64,000 nt of DNA, taken from AC-56 sp963798705 (GTDB lineage: Bacteria; Actinomycetota; Thermoleophilia; Solirubrobacterales; 70-9). The DNA is taken from contig CAWCTW010000005.1 in the NCBI GenBank assembly GCA_963798705.1, forward strand, positions 372,001-436,000, written 5' to 3'. Each line of letters opens with the position of its first letter. Within the stretch, counting starts at the first letter, position 1. The translations under genes and the position numbers were made by a program. Below are positions 38,095 through 46,762 of this stretch, piece after piece. The notes beneath the pieces were generated by a model. The model was given only the letters and a program-made list of their open reading frames with translations. It was not told the DNA's origin and did not search any database.

Positions 38095-39486
38095 TCAGCC
38101 GGCGATCAGCGGCAGCAGCGCCCCGAGCTTCAGCTCGGTCTCGGCCAGCTCGGCGTCGGGCCTGGAGTCCCCCACGATCCCCGCTCCGGCGAACAGGTGG
38201 GCCGCTCGGTCGCGAACCAGCGCGCTGCGCAGGGCCACGCAGAACTCCCCGTCCTCGGCGGAATCCATCCAGCCGACCGGCCCTGCGTACCAGCCACGGT
38301 CGAGACCCTCCAGCTCGGCGATCACGCGCAGCGCCCGCTCACGCGGCTCGCCTCCAACGGCCGGCGTCGGGTGAAGGCGACCAGCAAGGTCGACCGCGGA
38401 TCGCGGTTGCGCGAGCTGGGCATGGATCGGCGTTCCCAGATGCTGGATGTTGGCCACCTTGACCAGCCCGGGCTCGGGCGCCGCCTCCACCCAGACCGAG
38501 TACGGCCGCAGCGCGCGCTCGATCCGGCGGACCACGATCTCGTGCTCCCGGCGATCCTTCGCGGACTGGCGCAGCTGCTCGCCCAGATGGTCGTCGACCG
38601 ACGGATCCGCGCTGCGGCGAGTCGAGCCCGCGAGCCCGACCGTCGCGGCACCGGACCCGCTCCTGCGCACCAGGAGCTCCGGGCTCGCGCCGAGGAAGGC
38701 CCCCTCCGGAGAGCCACAGCAAAAGCAAAAGCAGCTCGGAAAGAGCTCGCGAAGCGCCCCGTAGAGCGCGGCCGGATCGTGCGCACGCGGTGCCTCCACC
38801 ACCACCTCGCGCGCGAGCACGACCTTCTCGAGCTCGCCACGGCCGATCCTCTCGACAGCGGCCGCCACCGAGCGCTCGAACCGCTCCGGCGGCGAGGCGC
38901 TTGCGATTTGGACCGAACCCGTCGGATGGGGGTCCAGCAGCGGGAGCGGCGCCTCGCGCAGCGCACCTGCGCGGGCGCCCAGCCCGGCGGCTACCTCCGT
39001 CGGATCCACTCCGCGCCCGCTCACCGCGCACAGGGTGAGATGCGTCCGCCCGGCCTCGCGGTGCAGGAGCAGCTCGGGAAGCACCATCAGGGCGGGTGGA
39101 AAGGACGCCCAGTGCGGCTCGCGCCCGCCGTTGCCGGCGAAGGCGAAGCCGCCCACCCACACCGGGCCGGCTCCCGCGGGGGGCGAGGCCGGCTCCTCGG
39201 CGACCCGCCTGCGAGTGACCGCCGCGCAAGCCGCGACCAGTTCTTCGAAGCGGCGCGGCCCACGCGAGACGACCTCCTGCGCGCTGCCCAGCGCCGCGAG
39301 GGCGAATCCGTCGCGATCCGGCTCCTCCCAGCAGAACCATCGGTCGTCGGCGCGACGGGAGGCGAACACCGCCGCGCTCGGATCGGGGATGTCGGCCGGA
39401 AAGGTGACGCTGACGAGGCGCTGCCGCTCGTCGACCGTCCCAAGCAGCGCCTCGAGCGAACCGAGCGCTTCGGCCGCGTCGATCAC
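38095..39486 (-). CDS. menF: Isochorismate synthase
   Basis: Isomerises chorismate to isochorismate, the first committed menaquinone step; 463 aa. The C-terminal chorismate-binding domain shows ELEKVVLARE, GASPELLV, GSTRR, KDRREHEIVV, HLGTPIHA, LHPTPAVGG and GIVGDS. A segment of unusual cysteine content, FPSCFCFCCG, lies just before GAFLGASPE. It begins 9 bp after ilvN on the same strand, so it belongs to an ilvB-ilvN-menF operon opposite to menBACD. Confidence 0.93.
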   Translation of the reverse strand: MIDAAEALGSLEALLGTVDERQRLVSVTFPADIPDPSAAVFASRRADDRWFCWEEPDRDGFALAALGSAQEVVSRGPRRFEELVAACAAVTRRRVAEEPASPPAGAGPVWVGGFAFAGNGGREPHWASFPPALMVLPELLLHREAGRTHLTLCAVSGRGVDPTEVAAGLGARAGALREAPLPLLDPHPTGSVQIASASPPERFERSVAAAVERIGRGELEKVVLAREVVVEAPRAHDPAALYGALRELFPSCFCFCCGSPEGAFLGASPELLVRRSGSGAATVGLAGSTRRSADPSVDDHLGEQLRQSAKDRREHEIVVRRIERALRPYSVWVEAAPEPGLVKVANIQHLGTPIHAQLAQPRSAVDLAGRLHPTPAVGGEPRERALRVIAELEGLDRGWYAGPVGWMDSAEDGEFCVALRSALVRDRAAHLFAGAGIVGDSRPDAELAETELKLGALLPLIAG

Positions 39487-39495
39487 CGAGCGGCG

Positions 39496-40047
39496 CTACT
39501 GGTCGGGGCGGGAGCGGCTGATGGCGACCTCGCCGGTCCGCGCCATCTCGATCAGTCCGTGCGGCCGGATCATCCGCTCGAAGGCATCGATCTTCTCGTT
39601 CGAGCCCGTGACCTCGATCGTCAGCGTGCGGCGCGAGACGTCGACGATCTTGGCCTTGAAGATCTCCGCGAACTGCATGATGTCGCCACGGTTCTCCACC
39701 GGCGCCTGAACCCGGAAGAGCGCCATCTCCCTGGCGATCGTCTGATCCGGCTCCATGTCGCGGATCTTCATCACGTTGACGAGCTTGTGGAGCTGCTTTG
39801 TGACCTGGTCGATCGGATGCACCGCGCCGTCCAGGGTCAGGGTGAGGCGGGAGACGTCGGGGTCCTCGGTGGGGCCTACGGCGAGCGTGTCGATGTTGAA
39901 CCCGCGGCGCGAGAAGAGGCCCGCGATGCGCGCCAGCACACCCGGCTTGTTCTCGACCAGCAGCGAGAGGATGTGCTTGCGACCGGTGAGCGCGTTGCCC
40001 ACCCGCAGATCCTCGAGCTTGACCAGGTCCGGGGTTCCGGCTTCCAT
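39496..40047 (-). CDS. ilvN: Acetolactate synthase small (regulatory) subunit
   Basis: Valine-binding regulatory partner of IlvB; 183 aa. The N-terminal ACT domain reads HILSLLVENKPGVLARIAGLFSRRGFNI, followed by the second half-domain near 100-175. About 20 extra residues precede the ACT domain compared with typical members. It lies 14 bp after ilvB. Confidence 0.95.
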   Translation of the reverse strand: MEAGTPDLVKLEDLRVGNALTGRKHILSLLVENKPGVLARIAGLFSRRGFNIDTLAVGPTEDPDVSRLTLTLDGAVHPIDQVTKQLHKLVNVMKIRDMEPDQTIAREMALFRVQAPVENRGDIMQFAEIFKAKIVDVSRRTLTIEVTGSNEKIDAFERMIRPHGLIEMARTGEVAISRSRPDQ

Positions 40048-40061
40048 CCTCGCCTACCTCG

Positions 40062-41741
40062 TCAGCCGACCATGTCCCGCGCCGCGGCGCCGGCGGGGAT
40101 CATCGGGAAGCAGTTCTCGGTCTGGTCGACTTGGACGTCAAGCAGGAGAGGTCCGTCGATCTCGAGCGCGGTCCGCATCGTGCCGGCGAGCTCGCGCTTG
40201 TCATCGCATCGCATCGCGGTCCAGCCGAAGGCCTCGGCGAGCTTCACCCAGTCGGGGCTGTCCCCGAGCTCGACGGAGCTGTACCGCCCGTCCCAGAACA
40301 GCTCCTGCCACTGGCGGACCATGCCCATGTAGCCGTTGTTCATCAGGAAGACCTTGACCGGGATGTCGTGGACGGCGGCCGTCGCGAGCTCCTGGCAGAC
40401 CATGACCAGGCTGCCGTCACCGGCGAGGCAGACGACGGTGTCGTCGGGGTTCGCGACCTTGGCGCCGATCGCGGCCGGCAGCCCGAAGCCCATCGTGCCC
40501 AGGCCTCCCGAATTGATCCACTGCCGGGGCCTGGAGAAGTGGTAGTACTGCGCGGCCCACATCTGATGCTGGCCGACGTCGGACGTGATGATCGCCTGGC
40601 CCTCGGTGGCCTCGTACATGGCCTCGATCATGAACTGCGGCTTGATGACGGAGTCCGTGGAGTCCTCATATCCCAACGGGTGCTCCGCCTGCCAGGCACG
40701 GATCTGCTTCCACCACTCGTCGAGGCGCGCTGAGTCGGCCTTGAGCGCGCGGTACTCACGCGTCAGCTTGGGCAGGACATCCATCGCATCGCCGACGATG
40801 GGGATGTGAGCGGGCACGTTCTTCGAGATCTCCGCCGGGTCGACGTCGATGTGCACGAATTTGGCACGCGGGGCGAACTCCGAAAGCTTGCCGGTGATCC
40901 TGTCGTCGAACCGCGCGCCCACCGCCACGATCAAGTCGGCGCCGTCCATCGCGTAGTTGGCCGTGCGCGTGCCGTGCATCCCGAGCATCCCGAGCCACTG
41001 GTCGTGGGGCGCGGGGAAGGCGCCCAGCCCCATCACCGTGAGCGTGATCGGGAACATGTCGCAGGTGACGAAGTCGATCAGCTGCTGCGAGGCGTTCGCG
41101 TTGACGACGCCGCCGCCCGCGTAGATGACGGGCCGGCGCGCGTTGGCGAGGGCTTTGGCGGCCAGGCGGATCTGCTTGATGTTGCCCTCCGTCGGAGGCT
41201 TGTAGCCCGGAAGCTGGGGCGGCCCCTCAGCCGGTTCATACTCGATGTCCGCGCGCGAGAGATCCTGCGGGATGTCGACGAGCACGGGGCCGGGTCGTCC
41301 CGTGGATGCGATGTGGAAGGCCTGATGGATGTAGGCCGGGATCTGGCGTGGATCGGTGACCAGGAAGGAGTGCTTGACGATCGGCAGGGTGATCCCCGTG
41401 ACGTCGGCCTCCTGAAAGCCGTCGGTCCCGATGAGCTCCGTGCGGACCTGGCCGGTGATGAACACCGTGGGAACCGAATCCATCATCGCGTCGGCGATCG
41501 CGGTCACCAGGTTCGTGGCTCCGGGCCCCGAGGTCGCGAAAGCAACGCCGACCCGCCCCGAGGCCTTCGCATAGCCCTCCGCCGCGTGGCCCGCGCCCTG
41601 CTCGTGACGCGACTGGATGTGCAGGAGGTCCGCGTCGTAGAGCGCGTCGTAGGTGGGCAGGTTCGCGCCGCCCGGAATGCCGAAGACGTGCTCCACGCCC
41701 TCGGCCTTCAGCGCCTCACAAAGTGCATCCGCCGCTCGCAT
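40062..41741 (-). CDS. ilvB: Acetolactate synthase large (catalytic) subunit
   Basis: ThDP/FAD enzyme making acetolactate and acetohydroxybutyrate; 559 aa. FGIPGG and catalytic Glu region SRHEQGAGHAAEGYA at the N-terminus, and the ThDP motif GDGSLVM...NNGYMGMVRQWQ at the C-terminus. ATG at 41741 is used: TACAAT (minus, 41756-41751) lies 9 nt before it, so the mRNA is probably leaderless. The in-frame extension upstream (through MPLPRHFV) crosses that box and the palindrome and is rejected. Confidence 0.95.
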   Translation of the reverse strand: MRAADALCEALKAEGVEHVFGIPGGANLPTYDALYDADLLHIQSRHEQGAGHAAEGYAKASGRVGVAFATSGPGATNLVTAIADAMMDSVPTVFITGQVRTELIGTDGFQEADVTGITLPIVKHSFLVTDPRQIPAYIHQAFHIASTGRPGPVLVDIPQDLSRADIEYEPAEGPPQLPGYKPPTEGNIKQIRLAAKALANARRPVIYAGGGVVNANASQQLIDFVTCDMFPITLTVMGLGAFPAPHDQWLGMLGMHGTRTANYAMDGADLIVAVGARFDDRITGKLSEFAPRAKFVHIDVDPAEISKNVPAHIPIVGDAMDVLPKLTREYRALKADSARLDEWWKQIRAWQAEHPLGYEDSTDSVIKPQFMIEAMYEATEGQAIITSDVGQHQMWAAQYYHFSRPRQWINSGGLGTMGFGLPAAIGAKVANPDDTVVCLAGDGSLVMVCQELATAAVHDIPVKVFLMNNGYMGMVRQWQELFWDGRYSSVELGDSPDWVKLAEAFGWTAMRCDDKRELAGTMRTALEIDGPLLLDVQVDQTENCFPMIPAGAAARDMVG

Positions 41742-41758
41742 GGGCCAAAGATTGTAGG

Positions 41759-41796
41759 GCCGAGACACAAAGTGTCTCGGCAGAGGCATGTCAGGC
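41759..41796 (-). promoter_or_regulatory. Leader element copy 3 (box plus hairpin), ilvB
   Basis: Minus-strand box CCTGACATGCCTCTGCC runs into a perfect 10 bp inverted repeat GCCGAGACAC-TTT-GTGTCTCGGC (41781-41759). The hairpin ends 2 nt before the TACAAT -10 box of ilvB. The repeat could therefore act as a DNA operator here rather than as RNA. Confidence 0.6.
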
Positions 41797-41972
41797 GGGC
41801 GCCTTTGGGCCTCCGCGCGTGTTGCGAGGGAATCCCCGCGGGTTTCGTGGCTTGAACCAGGGGGCTCGAGCTTCTCCCCGTTATGCGGGCAAAAGTCGAA
41901 CACCGCGCCGCCTGGGGCGCTGCGAGCCGTGCCAACTCCGCGCCAACCGGACCCCGCCTGCGACCCAGGACC

Positions 41973-42567
41973 CTACGGAAGGTGGATCCGGACCTCGCCG
42001 TTCCGGTAGCTGTACTCCGCACTGTACGGAGAGTCGCGAGCCTTCCCGCCGGCGCACCGGTCCCTGCGCTTTCCGGTCGCGTCGGGATTGTTCGGCAGCG
42101 CCCCGTTCATGAAGTCGCTGCCCTGGTCGGAGTTCAGTAGGTCGAAGCCGCAGCCCGACGACGACCGTGTCCGGTCCGCCGCCCGCGCGCTGGTTCTTGT
42201 CGTGGTGCGCGCCGCTCGCGTCACCGGAGGCGTAGTTGTCGGCGACCATGAAGTCGGCCGCCGGCCCCGGCGAGGTCGTCGCTGGCGGTGGGGCCGGCCT
42301 CGTCCCCGACCCGGGTTGGCGTTGTCGCCGACGACCAGGTCGTTGCCGTTGCCCGCGATGATGACGTCCCTGCCCCGCGTTCCGCTGATCCTGTCGGCGT
42401 GATTCGTACCGACGATCGTCGCCGGCTTGTCGAAGCAAGTGGGCCGGCTGCGCGCGCTACCCGTCGGCAACCGTCAACGCGGCGAACGCTGCGAAAGCCA
42501 CCAGGAGGCGCCTCCAGAGGGCAGTGACGCGGCTGCGTCGATCGTTCGTCTCGAGGCGAATGGTCAT
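41973..42567 (-). pseudogene. Decayed RTX-like repeat protein (paralogue of next gene)
   Basis: Homology to the intact neighbour at 42619-43734 is spread over more than one frame. A signal-peptide-like start (ATG 42567, hydrophobic FAAFAALTVADG) hits TAG at 42459-42457. Homology resumes in another frame at RSRPTCFDKPATIVGTNHAD, shifts again after VVGDNANP, runs as DFMVADNYASGDASG, then shifts back for SDQGSDFMNG and the end at 41973. At least three frame disruptions make it non-functional unless the assembly is wrong here. Confidence 0.75.
42313..42368 (-). repeat. 56 bp exact repeat, copy in pseudogene
   Basis: Identical to 43328-43383. It encodes the V-I-I-A-G-N-G-N-D-L-V-V-G-D-N-A-N-P repeat segment. 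The identity includes third codon positions, pointing to recent duplication or gene conversion. Confidence 0.9.
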
Positions 42568-42618
42568 ACGCCCCCTGAATCGGCGGGTTCCCGCCGACCC
42601 TCTAACCGGCCCGCCCCA

Positions 42619-43734
42619 CTACAGGAACGGAATCTCGTGCTGGAACCCGCGCTTGATCGCCTTGCACCTGGTGGCGGTGTTATCCCCCTTACCACCGTCG
42701 CACCTGTCGACCGTGAGGCCGCTCCCGGGAACGCCGTCCGGATCCGGAGACCCGCCGTTCATGAAATCGTTGCCCTGGTCTGGTGTCAGGCGGTCCGGGC
42801 CACCGCCGGACGTCTTGAGCGCCTGGCAGCGGATGGCGGCGATCGTCGCCGCCTTCCCGCATGACAACACGAAGTCGTCGCCGTAGAAGACGTCGTCACA
42901 GGTCTTCGGCTTGCACGTCCTGTTCAAGTCGCCTCCATCGGCCCCCTGGAGCTCGTCGCTGCCGCCGCCGACCGCCGTGCCCGTCTTGCTGAAGCTGTCA
43001 CCAACCGCGAGGTCGTTGCCGGGACCGCTGTTGTCGTCGTCGTCGCCACCTCCGGTCGCCGTACCGCTGACCGCGTAGCTGTCGCCGATCACGAGGTCGT
43101 TTCCGTCCGCTCCCCCCATGCGATCATCGCCACCGCCGGTCGCGTTTCCGCTGCCGACGGAGGCACTATCGCCGATGACCGTGTCGGGGCCAGCGCCGGC
43201 CCGGAAGTTCTTGTCCGAAGCCCCGCCGATCGCATTGCCGGTCGCCCAGTTGTCACCCACCATGAAGTCGGTGCCGCCCGAGCCGGCCAGGTCGTCCTTG
43301 CCGGTCTTGCCACTTTCGTCGCCGGATGGGTTGGCGTTGTCGCCGACGACCAGGTCGTTGCCGTTGCCCGCGATGATGACGTCGTTACCCGGGCCGCCGA
43401 TGATCGTCTCGGTGTCCGGATTGCCGGCAATCTTGTCGTTGCCGTTCCCGCCGCAGATGATGTCCTTGCCGTGGTTGCGCTTCACGTCATTCGTCTTGAT
43501 GACGTCGTTGCCGCCGAGGGCCGCGATCACGTCCTTGTGAGCGGTGCCGCGGATCGTGTCCTTGTGATTCGTGCCAACAATCGTCGCGCGCTCTCCGAAG
43601 CAGGTCGGGCGAGCGCGGGCGCTGCCGATGGAGGCACCGACGACCGCGATCAGGGCGGCGGCGACCACCGCAAACGGCAATAACGGACGGCCGCCACGCA
43701 AACCGGTCCTGGCGGACCCTGGCAAACGGCTCAT
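42619..43734 (-). CDS. Secreted RTX-like (hemolysin-type calcium-binding repeat) protein
   Basis: 371 aa. A signal sequence (basic RLPGSARTGLRGGR then hydrophobic FAVVAAALIAVVGASIG, residues 20-37) precedes a Cys in PTCFG and a chain of degenerate nonapeptide repeats of the GGxGxDxxx type, e.g. ALGGNDVI, GGNGNDKI, GGPGNDVI, GADGNDLV. These fold as calcium-loaded beta-rolls in relatives. Several later Cys residues may form disulfides. No toxin domain is present, so an envelope or secreted structural role is more likely than a hemolysin. The tandem upstream paralogue is decayed. Confidence 0.82.
   Translation of the reverse strand: MSRLPGSARTGLRGGRPLLPFAVVAAALIAVVGASIGSARARPTCFGERATIVGTNHKDTIRGTAHKDVIAALGGNDVIKTNDVKRNHGKDIICGGNGNDKIAGNPDTETIIGGPGNDVIIAGNGNDLVVGDNANPSGDESGKTGKDDLAGSGGTDFMVGDNWATGNAIGGASDKNFRAGAGPDTVIGDSASVGSGNATGGGDDRMGGADGNDLVIGDSYAVSGTATGGGDDDDNSGPGNDLAVGDSFSKTGTAVGGGSDELQGADGGDLNRTCKPKTCDDVFYGDDFVLSCGKAATIAAIRCQALKTSGGGPDRLTPDQGNDFMNGGSPDPDGVPGSGLTVDRCDGGKGDNTATRCKAIKRGFQHEIPFL
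43328..43383 (-). repeat. 56 bp exact repeat, copy in intact RTX-like gene
   Basis: Same 56 bp as 42313-42368, about 1 kb away in the same orientation. Confidence 0.9.
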
Positions 43735-43939
43735 GCGTCACCCTTTGATCCTCACGTCGCAACTCCTCCTTGAGGTCCCCTGCGACTGAGGGCTAGGGGG
43801 AGCGCTTGCGGCCCCGGGAATGCGACCGCGCGCGTCTGGCGCGTCTGCTGCGGTCCGCAGCCGCCGCCAACGCGAGCATCACCCCCTGCGACCCGCGCAA
43901 CGCATGTGCGCCCCCTTGTGCGGCGCGCCTACCCGAACT
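43735..43939. other. Intergenic region without recognised feature
   Basis: About 205 bp between the RTX-like start and the end of the UDP-sulfoquinovose synthase gene. A purine-rich stretch just upstream of 43734 (minus: AAGGAGGAG near 43768-43760) could help initiate the RTX-like gene, though it is about 25 nt away. Nothing else is evident. Confidence 0.4.
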
Positions 43940-45151
43940 TCAGTCGGTCACCCGTTCCGGCCCGGAGCCCTGCTCGGCGGCGACCGAGCCCTCGAGCTCG
44001 CCCGGCTTCCAGCGGGTGCGAGGTAGGATCGCGCGCTCGATCACGCGGCCCTTGTAGCGCTCGATGATCCTGAGCATCGAGTGCACCAGCTCCTCGCCCA
44101 GGTAGTGGGGCTTCAGGCCCAGGTCGATCAGCTTCGTGTTGGCGGCGTTGTAGTAGTGGCGCTCGGCCTCGATCCTCGGGTTGGGGTAGCTGTTGACGGT
44201 GACCTCGTAACCGAGCTCGGCGCCGCTTCGCTTCACGAGCTCGGCGAGCTCGGCCACGGAGAACTGCTCCGTGAACTGGTTGAAGACCCGGAACTCTCCA
44301 AGGTCTGCCGGGTTGCTGGCCGCCAGCTCCACGCACTGGAGCGTGTCGCGGATGTTGAGGAAGCCACGCGTCTGGCCGCCCTCGCCGTAGACGGTGAGCG
44401 GATGGCCGATCACCGCCTGAACGCAGAACCGGTTGAGGACCGTGCCGAAGTACTCGTCGTAGTCGAAGCGGGTGAGCAGCCGCTCGTCGGATGCCGACTC
44501 GTCGGTCTCGATTCCGTAGACCACGCCCTGGTTGAGGTCGGTGGCGCGCAGGCCCCAGATCCGGCAGGCGAAGTGGATGTTGTGGGAGTCGTGGACCTTC
44601 GAGAGGTGGTACAGCGAGCCGGGCATCTTCGGGAAGGGCAACGTGTCCTTGCGGCCCTTGTGCTCGAGCTCGATGAACCCCTCCTCGATGTCGATGTTGG
44701 GTGTGCCGTACTCGCCCATCGTCCCGAGCTTCACCAGGTGGCAGTCGGGGACCCGGTCGCGGAGGCTGAACAGGAGGTTGAGCGTGCCGATCACGTTCGT
44801 GTACTGGGTCTCGACGGCGGTGGCCCGGGACTTCATCGAGTACGGCGCGGACGGCTGCTCGCCGTAGTGCACGACCGTCTCCGGCACCGTCTCGGCGACG
44901 ACCCGGTCGAGGAACTTGCCGTCCTCGATGGAACCCACGAAGGTGCGGATCTCGTTGCCGGAGGTGTCCTTCCAGGCCTCGATCCGGTCGGCCAGCGAGC
45001 CGATCGGCGTCAGCGAGTCGGTCGAATGCTGGGTATGCCAGCGTCGGCGAGAGAAGTTGTCGACAACGGAAACCTCGTGTCCGGCGGCGGAGAAGCGCAT
45101 CGCGGTGGGCCACCCGAGGTATCCGTCACCCCCGAGGATCAGGATTCTCAT
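43940..45151 (-). CDS. UDP-sulfoquinovose synthase (SQD1/SqdB-like)
   Basis: Converts UDP-glucose and sulfite to UDP-sulfoquinovose; 403 aa, extended SDR. GGDGYLGW (7-14) is the SQD1-type nucleotide motif, NFSRRRW (32-38) and HYGEQPSAPYSM (95-106) are family hallmarks, and T144, Y181 and K185 match the catalytic triad of the plant enzyme. The product is normally used for the sulfolipid SQDG or for sulfoquinovose-bearing glycans. TACTCT (minus, 45166-45161) lies 9 nt before the ATG. Divergent from a membrane glycosyltransferase. Confidence 0.92.
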   Translation of the reverse strand: MRILILGGDGYLGWPTAMRFSAAGHEVSVVDNFSRRRWHTQHSTDSLTPIGSLADRIEAWKDTSGNEIRTFVGSIEDGKFLDRVVAETVPETVVHYGEQPSAPYSMKSRATAVETQYTNVIGTLNLLFSLRDRVPDCHLVKLGTMGEYGTPNIDIEEGFIELEHKGRKDTLPFPKMPGSLYHLSKVHDSHNIHFACRIWGLRATDLNQGVVYGIETDESASDERLLTRFDYDEYFGTVLNRFCVQAVIGHPLTVYGEGGQTRGFLNIRDTLQCVELAASNPADLGEFRVFNQFTEQFSVAELAELVKRSGAELGYEVTVNSYPNPRIEAERHYYNAANTKLIDLGLKPHYLGEELVHSMLRIIERYKGRVIERAILPRTRWKPGELEGSVAAEQGSGPERVTD

Positions 45152-45251
45152 GACCGCGCGAGAGTAGCGGACGGACCCGCGGCGCGGCGAAGATCGCCGT
45201 GAACGAGCCCGCGCGAATCGCGGTCAGGGCGCCATCTATCCTCTTCCGGCC
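45152..45251. promoter_or_regulatory. Divergent leaderless-type promoters
   Basis: TACTCT (minus, 45166-45161) is 9 nt before the ATG at 45151, and TATCCT (plus, 45237-45242) is 9 nt before the GTG at 45252. The same spacing on both sides of a 100 bp gap supports leaderless transcripts for both genes. No clear -35 boxes. Confidence 0.55.
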
Positions 45252-46328
45252 GTGGAATCCGTGATCTTGCAGGCAGATCTCCTCCCGCCCGAGCTGACCG
45301 CCATCCGGATCACCGGACTCGCGGTCGCCCTGGTGGTGGCGTCGTTCGCAATCGCACGCCGGCGGGCGCTTCGCAACATCGACGTGATCATTCTCCTGCT
45401 GATCGCCCTGGGCCTCGCCGTGGTGTCCGGGACGGAGCTGCTCGACACGGTGCTGAGCGCGTTCTCGTTCCAGCGCTCCAACGGGACGCGGATCGTCGGC
45501 GTGGCCGTGTTCGCGATCCTCATCCTGTTCCTGCTCGTGGTGCGCGCCCTGTCACAGGGATCGCGCATCACGCGCGAGCTCTCGAGCGTGCTGGAGGGGC
45601 TCGCCTGGGAGCAGTTCAGGATGGACGGCCACCCGGAGGAGTTCCGCGACAAGGTCGGCGTCCTCGTGCCGGCCTACAACGAGGCCGACAGCATCGCCTG
45701 GGTGCTCGACCGCATCCCGGAGACGGTCCGCGATCAGCGGACCGCCGTGCTGGTCGTCGACGACGGCTCGCGGGATGGCACCGCGGAGGTGGCGACCGAG
45801 CACGGGGCGGTGGTCGCGCGCCACCTGATCAACCGCGGCGGCGGCGCCGCCCTGCGAACCGGCTACCGCCTGCTCGCGGACGCCGGCGCCCGCATCGTCG
45901 TCACCCTGGACGCCGACGGCCAGCATCTGCCATCGGAGATGGAGCGCCTGGTGGAGCCGGTGCTCTCGGGCGAGGTCGCCGTGGCACACGGGTCCCGCGT
46001 GCTCGGCGAGGCCCAGCCCAACCACTACTCCCGCGAGCTCGGGATCGTCTTCTTCAACCGGATGGTCTCGTTGATCACCCGCACGAAGGTCAGCGACTGC
46101 TCCAACGGCTACCGCGCCGTCCGCGCCGACGTCCTGTCGCAGCTGGTCCTGCGACAGGAGCAGTTCCACACGTCCGAGTTCCTGATCGAGGCGATCAAGC
46201 GCGGGGTCCCGGCGAAGGAGGTGCCGGTGACCGTCGCGCGGCGCCTGCACGGCCACTCGAAGAAGCCCGCCGTCGTGCGCTACGGGCTCGGGTTCGCGAA
46301 CGCAATCGTCAGGGCCTGGTTGCGGTAG
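45252..46328 (+). CDS. DUF2304 - glycosyltransferase family 2 fusion (membrane)
   Basis: 358 aa. Three hydrophobic helices at the N-terminus (about 18-36, 43-62, 80-98) form a DUF2304-like domain; DUF2304 usually occurs as a separate partner protein. The GT2 domain follows from about 135: VLVPAYNEADSIAWVL, VVDDGSRDGT and LDADGQH (the DxD-like site), then a DPM1/polyprenyl-phosphate glucosyltransferase-type end. It likely moves a sugar from a nucleotide donor to a lipid carrier. Next to UDP-sulfoquinovose synthase, sulfoquinovose is a possible sugar (inference). GTG start with TATCCT 9 nt upstream. Confidence 0.88.
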   Translation: MESVILQADLLPPELTAIRITGLAVALVVASFAIARRRALRNIDVIILLLIALGLAVVSGTELLDTVLSAFSFQRSNGTRIVGVAVFAILILFLLVVRALSQGSRITRELSSVLEGLAWEQFRMDGHPEEFRDKVGVLVPAYNEADSIAWVLDRIPETVRDQRTAVLVVDDGSRDGTAEVATEHGAVVARHLINRGGGAALRTGYRLLADAGARIVVTLDADGQHLPSEMERLVEPVLSGEVAVAHGSRVLGEAQPNHYSRELGIVFFNRMVSLITRTKVSDCSNGYRAVRADVLSQLVLRQEQFHTSEFLIEAIKRGVPAKEVPVTVARRLHGHSKKPAVVRYGLGFANAIVRAWLR

Positions 46329-46620
46329 TGGTGTCGCGCGCGCCGGGTTGGCGCACCTCGGACGGGTCCGGCAAATACAGGTCGGTGCCGCAGCGCGGGC
46401 ATACCTGGACATAGAGCTTCACGGGCTTTCCGCAGGTCGGGCAGCGGCGCTCCGGCTCCTCGGTCTCAGCGCGGTAGAGGACGACGGCGATCAGTCCCAG
46501 CAGCGGGACGACGCTCCCGATGACGAACCAGAGGAGGAAAGAGCTTCCCTTCGCTCGCCCGATGACCCCGGTCGCGATGCCGAAGGTCAGCGCGATGAAG
46601 AGGTAGGCGCCGCCGGCCAC
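46309..46620 (-). CDS. Small membrane protein with C-terminal zinc ribbon
   Basis: 103 aa if GTG at 46620 is the start; longer in-frame starts (to 46797) lack hydrophobic or conserved character. Two helices (about 4-20 and 29-48) are followed by a four-Cys zinc ribbon, RCPTCGKPVKLYVQVCPRCGTDL. The two CxxC knuckles are intact. Function unknown. Its 3' end overlaps the convergent glycosyltransferase gene by 20 bp. Confidence 0.7.
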   Translation of the reverse strand: MAGGAYLFIALTFGIATGVIGRAKGSSFLLWFVIGSVVPLLGLIAVVLYRAETEEPERRCPTCGKPVKLYVQVCPRCGTDLYLPDPSEVRQPGARDTTTATRP

Positions 46621-46762
46621 CTGGCAATTGTCGCGCACCGCCCGACCATGACCCGCCGGCTCACCCAGCGATGGGCGGAAAACGGCACCTATACGGCCGT
46701 TATCCGACCATCGTCCTCGACACGGTCCCCTGGTCCCTGACTTCAGGAGGGGGCCGGCGCTG

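Noticed and set aside
41759..41797. A uORF in the Thr-Cys-Leu-Cys frame before ilvB, and the similar frame before gatC (51449-51483).
   Set aside because: Neither frame has an ATG, GTG or TTG at a sensible distance, and both genes have a -10 box downstream of the element. The peptide model is therefore claimed only for argH and ndh, tentatively for ilvC.
42619..43734. Naming the RTX-like protein a hemolysin or toxin.
   Set aside because: Only calcium-binding type repeats and a Sec-like signal are present; there is no toxin domain and no type I secretion gene nearby.
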